In this document: piece after piece, positions 62,497 to 64,000 of the stretch
How positions within the stretch are numbered: the stretch's first letter is position 1
Layout of the letters: each line of letters begins with the position of its first letter
Origin: UBA1672 sp965263215
GTDB taxonomy: Bacteria; Pseudomonadota; Alphaproteobacteria; Micavibrionales; Micavibrionaceae
Assembly: GCA_965263215.1 (NCBI GenBank)
Contig: OZ253663.1
Location: 1,550,001-1,614,000, forward strand
Direction of reading: 5' to 3'
Length of the DNA stretch: 64,000 nt
Made by a program: the position numbers and the translations under genes
The notes under the pieces: generated by a model
Databases searched by the model: none
What the model was told of the DNA's origin: nothing
What the model saw: only the letters and a program-made list of their open reading frames with translations

Positions 62497-62576
62497 TCGT
62501 TTCTTTACTAATTTATATTGCCCTATGATAGTGTTCCGCCTTAGGCGATACAAATCACGCTTTGTAACGAAAAGTA

Positions 62577-63050
62577 TCAGGCGCCGTTAGGGTCTGTTTC
62601 AGTGATCATGGCGCTGTATGTTGCCTCTGCGCAAACCACACCATCCACAGTGGCCTTACCTTTAAATTTCCAAACGGGGCCGCGGGATTGAATTTTTTCA
62701 ACATGAACCAACATTTGATCGCCGGGAACTACTGGTTTACGGAAACGAGCATTATCAATAGTCATAAAATAAACAACTTTGCCTTGTGCTTCTTCGCCAA
62801 GGAAATCAACAACAACTAAGCCCGCTGTTTGTGCCATTGCTTCGATGATTAAAACTCCGGGCATTACAGGATAACCAGGGAAATGCCCCATAAATTGAGG
62901 TTCATTAACAGTTACGTTTTTGACGCTGACGGCACTTTCACCAGTAACAAGCTCGATAATACGGTCAACAAGTAATATTGGGTAACGGTGCGGAATCATT
63001 TTCATGATATCTTGTATGTTCCGTTGATTTATTGTCTTGTCGTCACTCAT
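62577..63050 (-). CDS. fabZ: 3-hydroxyacyl-ACP dehydratase FabZ
   Basis: This 157-residue hot-dog fold enzyme has IMKMIPHRYPILLVDRI, the catalytic histidine in MGHFPGYPVMPGVL, and the catalytic glutamate in IEAMAQTAG. It dehydrates 3-hydroxyacyl-ACP in fatty acid synthesis and competes with LpxA and LpxD for the same acyl-ACP. That fits its place between the two genes. Confidence 0.96.
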   Translation of the reverse strand: MSDDKTINQRNIQDIMKMIPHRYPILLVDRIIELVTGESAVSVKNVTVNEPQFMGHFPGYPVMPGVLIIEAMAQTAGLVVVDFLGEEAQGKVVYFMTIDNARFRKPVVPGDQMLVHVEKIQSRGPVWKFKGKATVDGVVCAEATYSAMITETDPNGA

Positions 63051-63101
63051 TTTTGAAAATTCCTTGTTTGCGTTGAGTGTGTTTAATTCATTTCGTAGCA
63101 G

Positions 63102-64000
63102 TTAATCGTTTTTTTTCTTTTTAATCAAGCGATTTACGGCGGCAATCTGTCTAAAAAATTGTGATTTTGGAAAAGCAGGGGAACCTAGATACTCACCACC
63201 ACTATCTAAATCACTTATGATACCTGACTGTGCGCCTACACGGGCGCCCATCCCGATGCGAAGGTGTCCTGCGATACCAGCTTGACCGCCGATTGAGACA
63301 TAATCTTCGATGACAGTAGAGCCTGATATACCAACCTGCGCAACAATAACGCAGCCACGGCCGATAATAACGTTGTGCCCGATTTGTACTAGATTATCAA
63401 TCCATGTGCCGTGACCAATAATTGTATCAGGGCCAGCCCCCCGATCAATCGTTGTATTGGCTCCTATTTCTACATGATCTTCAATAATAACGCGCCCCAA
63501 TTGTGGCACTTTAACGTGCCCGTTTGGATCTATCGCAAATCCAAATCCATCTTGTCCAACGCGTACGCCGGGGTATAGCCTGACATGATCCCCTATGATA
63601 GCATGTGAAATTGTAGCATTAGCACCAATACGGCAGTCATTACCAATTTTGACATTATCTTGTATAACTGCGCCAACCTCAATCCATGCATTGTCACCAA
63701 TTTCAACGTTTTCACCAATATAAACGCGCGCACTGATCTTCGCACTTTTTCCTATCCTTGCTGATGGTGATATTTCCGCAGATGGAGCAATATTCCCTTC
63801 TGGTTTTGTATCAGGGTAGAACGCCTGTGCCGCCAAAGCGTAACATTTATATGGTGTGGAGCTAATAAGACAAATAAGCCCATCAGGAGCGTGTTCTACC
63901 ATCTTTGGCGAAACAAAGCACGCCGCTGCGCGTGTGTTGATGAAGGCATCTTTATATTTGATATTGTCAAGAAAACTTAGATGCGTTTGTTCCGCACTTT
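63102..64000 (-). CDS. lpxD: UDP-3-O-acylglucosamine N-acyltransferase, 5' end beyond window
   Basis: The minus-strand frame stays open to the window edge. Codons before the ATG at 63902 encode HLSFLDNIKYKDAF and TRAAACFVS, the conserved N-terminal region of LpxD, so the gene continues outside. The beta-helix has the typical GQDGFGFA, the NTTIDRGA loop, and the catalytic histidine in VQIGHNVIIG. It adds the N-linked hydroxyacyl chain in lipid A synthesis. Confidence 0.95.
   Translation of the reverse strand, partial: SAEQTHLSFLDNIKYKDAFINTRAAACFVSPKMVEHAPDGLICLISSTPYKCYALAAQAFYPDTKPEGNIAPSAEISPSARIGKSAKISARVYIGENVEIGDNAWIEVGAVIQDNVKIGNDCRIGANATISHAIIGDHVRLYPGVRVGQDGFGFAIDPNGHVKVPQLGRVIIEDHVEIGANTTIDRGAGPDTIIGHGTWIDNLVQIGHNVIIGRGCVIVAQVGISGSTVIEDYVSIGGQAGIAGHLRIGMGARVGAQSGIISDLDSGGEYLGSPAFPKSQFFRQIAAVNRLIKKKKND

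Overview
The window looks like the chromosome of a Gram-negative alphaproteobacterium with moderate-to-low G+C. The evidence is gene order and architecture: a pyruvate dehydrogenase E1-beta subunit with its own N-terminal lipoyl domain, fused IspDF, LpxI instead of LpxH, a LexA gene behind a GAAC-N7-GAAC box, and the runs pdhA-pdhB-pdhC-lpd-lipA-coq10-pncC-pgpA-ispDF, ntrY-ntrX-trkA-hfq-hflX and lpxD-fabZ-lpxA-lpxI-lpxB-gltA. No finer taxonomic placement can be made from the sequence alone. No rRNA, tRNA, CRISPR array, insertion sequence or prophage was seen, and no stretch above 300 bases lacks a gene.

Region 1 (1 to about 17500) is a surface polysaccharide locus of the Wzx/Wzy type. It has a Wzy/ligase-like membrane protein cut by the window start, a hexapeptide acetyltransferase, five glycosyltransferases, two flippases, a GumC/Wzc-like chain-length protein whose kinase P-loop has decayed, a Wza outer-membrane lipoprotein, ManC for GDP-mannose, and a broken acyltransferase-3 gene. 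Between these sits a plus-strand murB-wzx-murA cassette whose two enzymes keep their catalytic residues. This suggests a muramic-acid-type (lactyl ether) sugar in the exported polymer and is the most unusual point in the window. An EAL-domain c-di-GMP phosphodiesterase with a dead GGDEF motif closes the locus.

Region 2 (about 19300 to 28400) is housekeeping and regulatory: mazG, hflX, hfq, a HAD phosphatase, murI, trkA, ntrX and ntrY. The dusB-ntrB-ntrC genes that often lie between ispDF and ntrY in relatives are absent here.

Region 3 (28500 to 46540) holds isoprenoid, phospholipid, lipoate and pyruvate dehydrogenase genes, then ftsB, a membrane-anchored YqgE/AlgH protein, eno, an unknown 118-residue protein, kdsA, pyrG, secG and tpiA. 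Extra genes of uncertain role are set inside this backbone: a LOG-family protein, a small secreted SIMPL-like protein, a methyltransferase and a secreted 191-residue protein.

Region 4 (46600 to 64000) holds ppiD, trpE, a YibQ-type deacetylase on the other strand, trpG-trpD-trpC, lexA with its SOS box, comEC, gltX, gltA and the lipid A cluster lpxB-lpxI-lpxA-fabZ-lpxD, the last running off the window. All seven convergent gene pairs meet within 6 bases or overlap, so the genome is compact and has no room for ordinary terminators between them.
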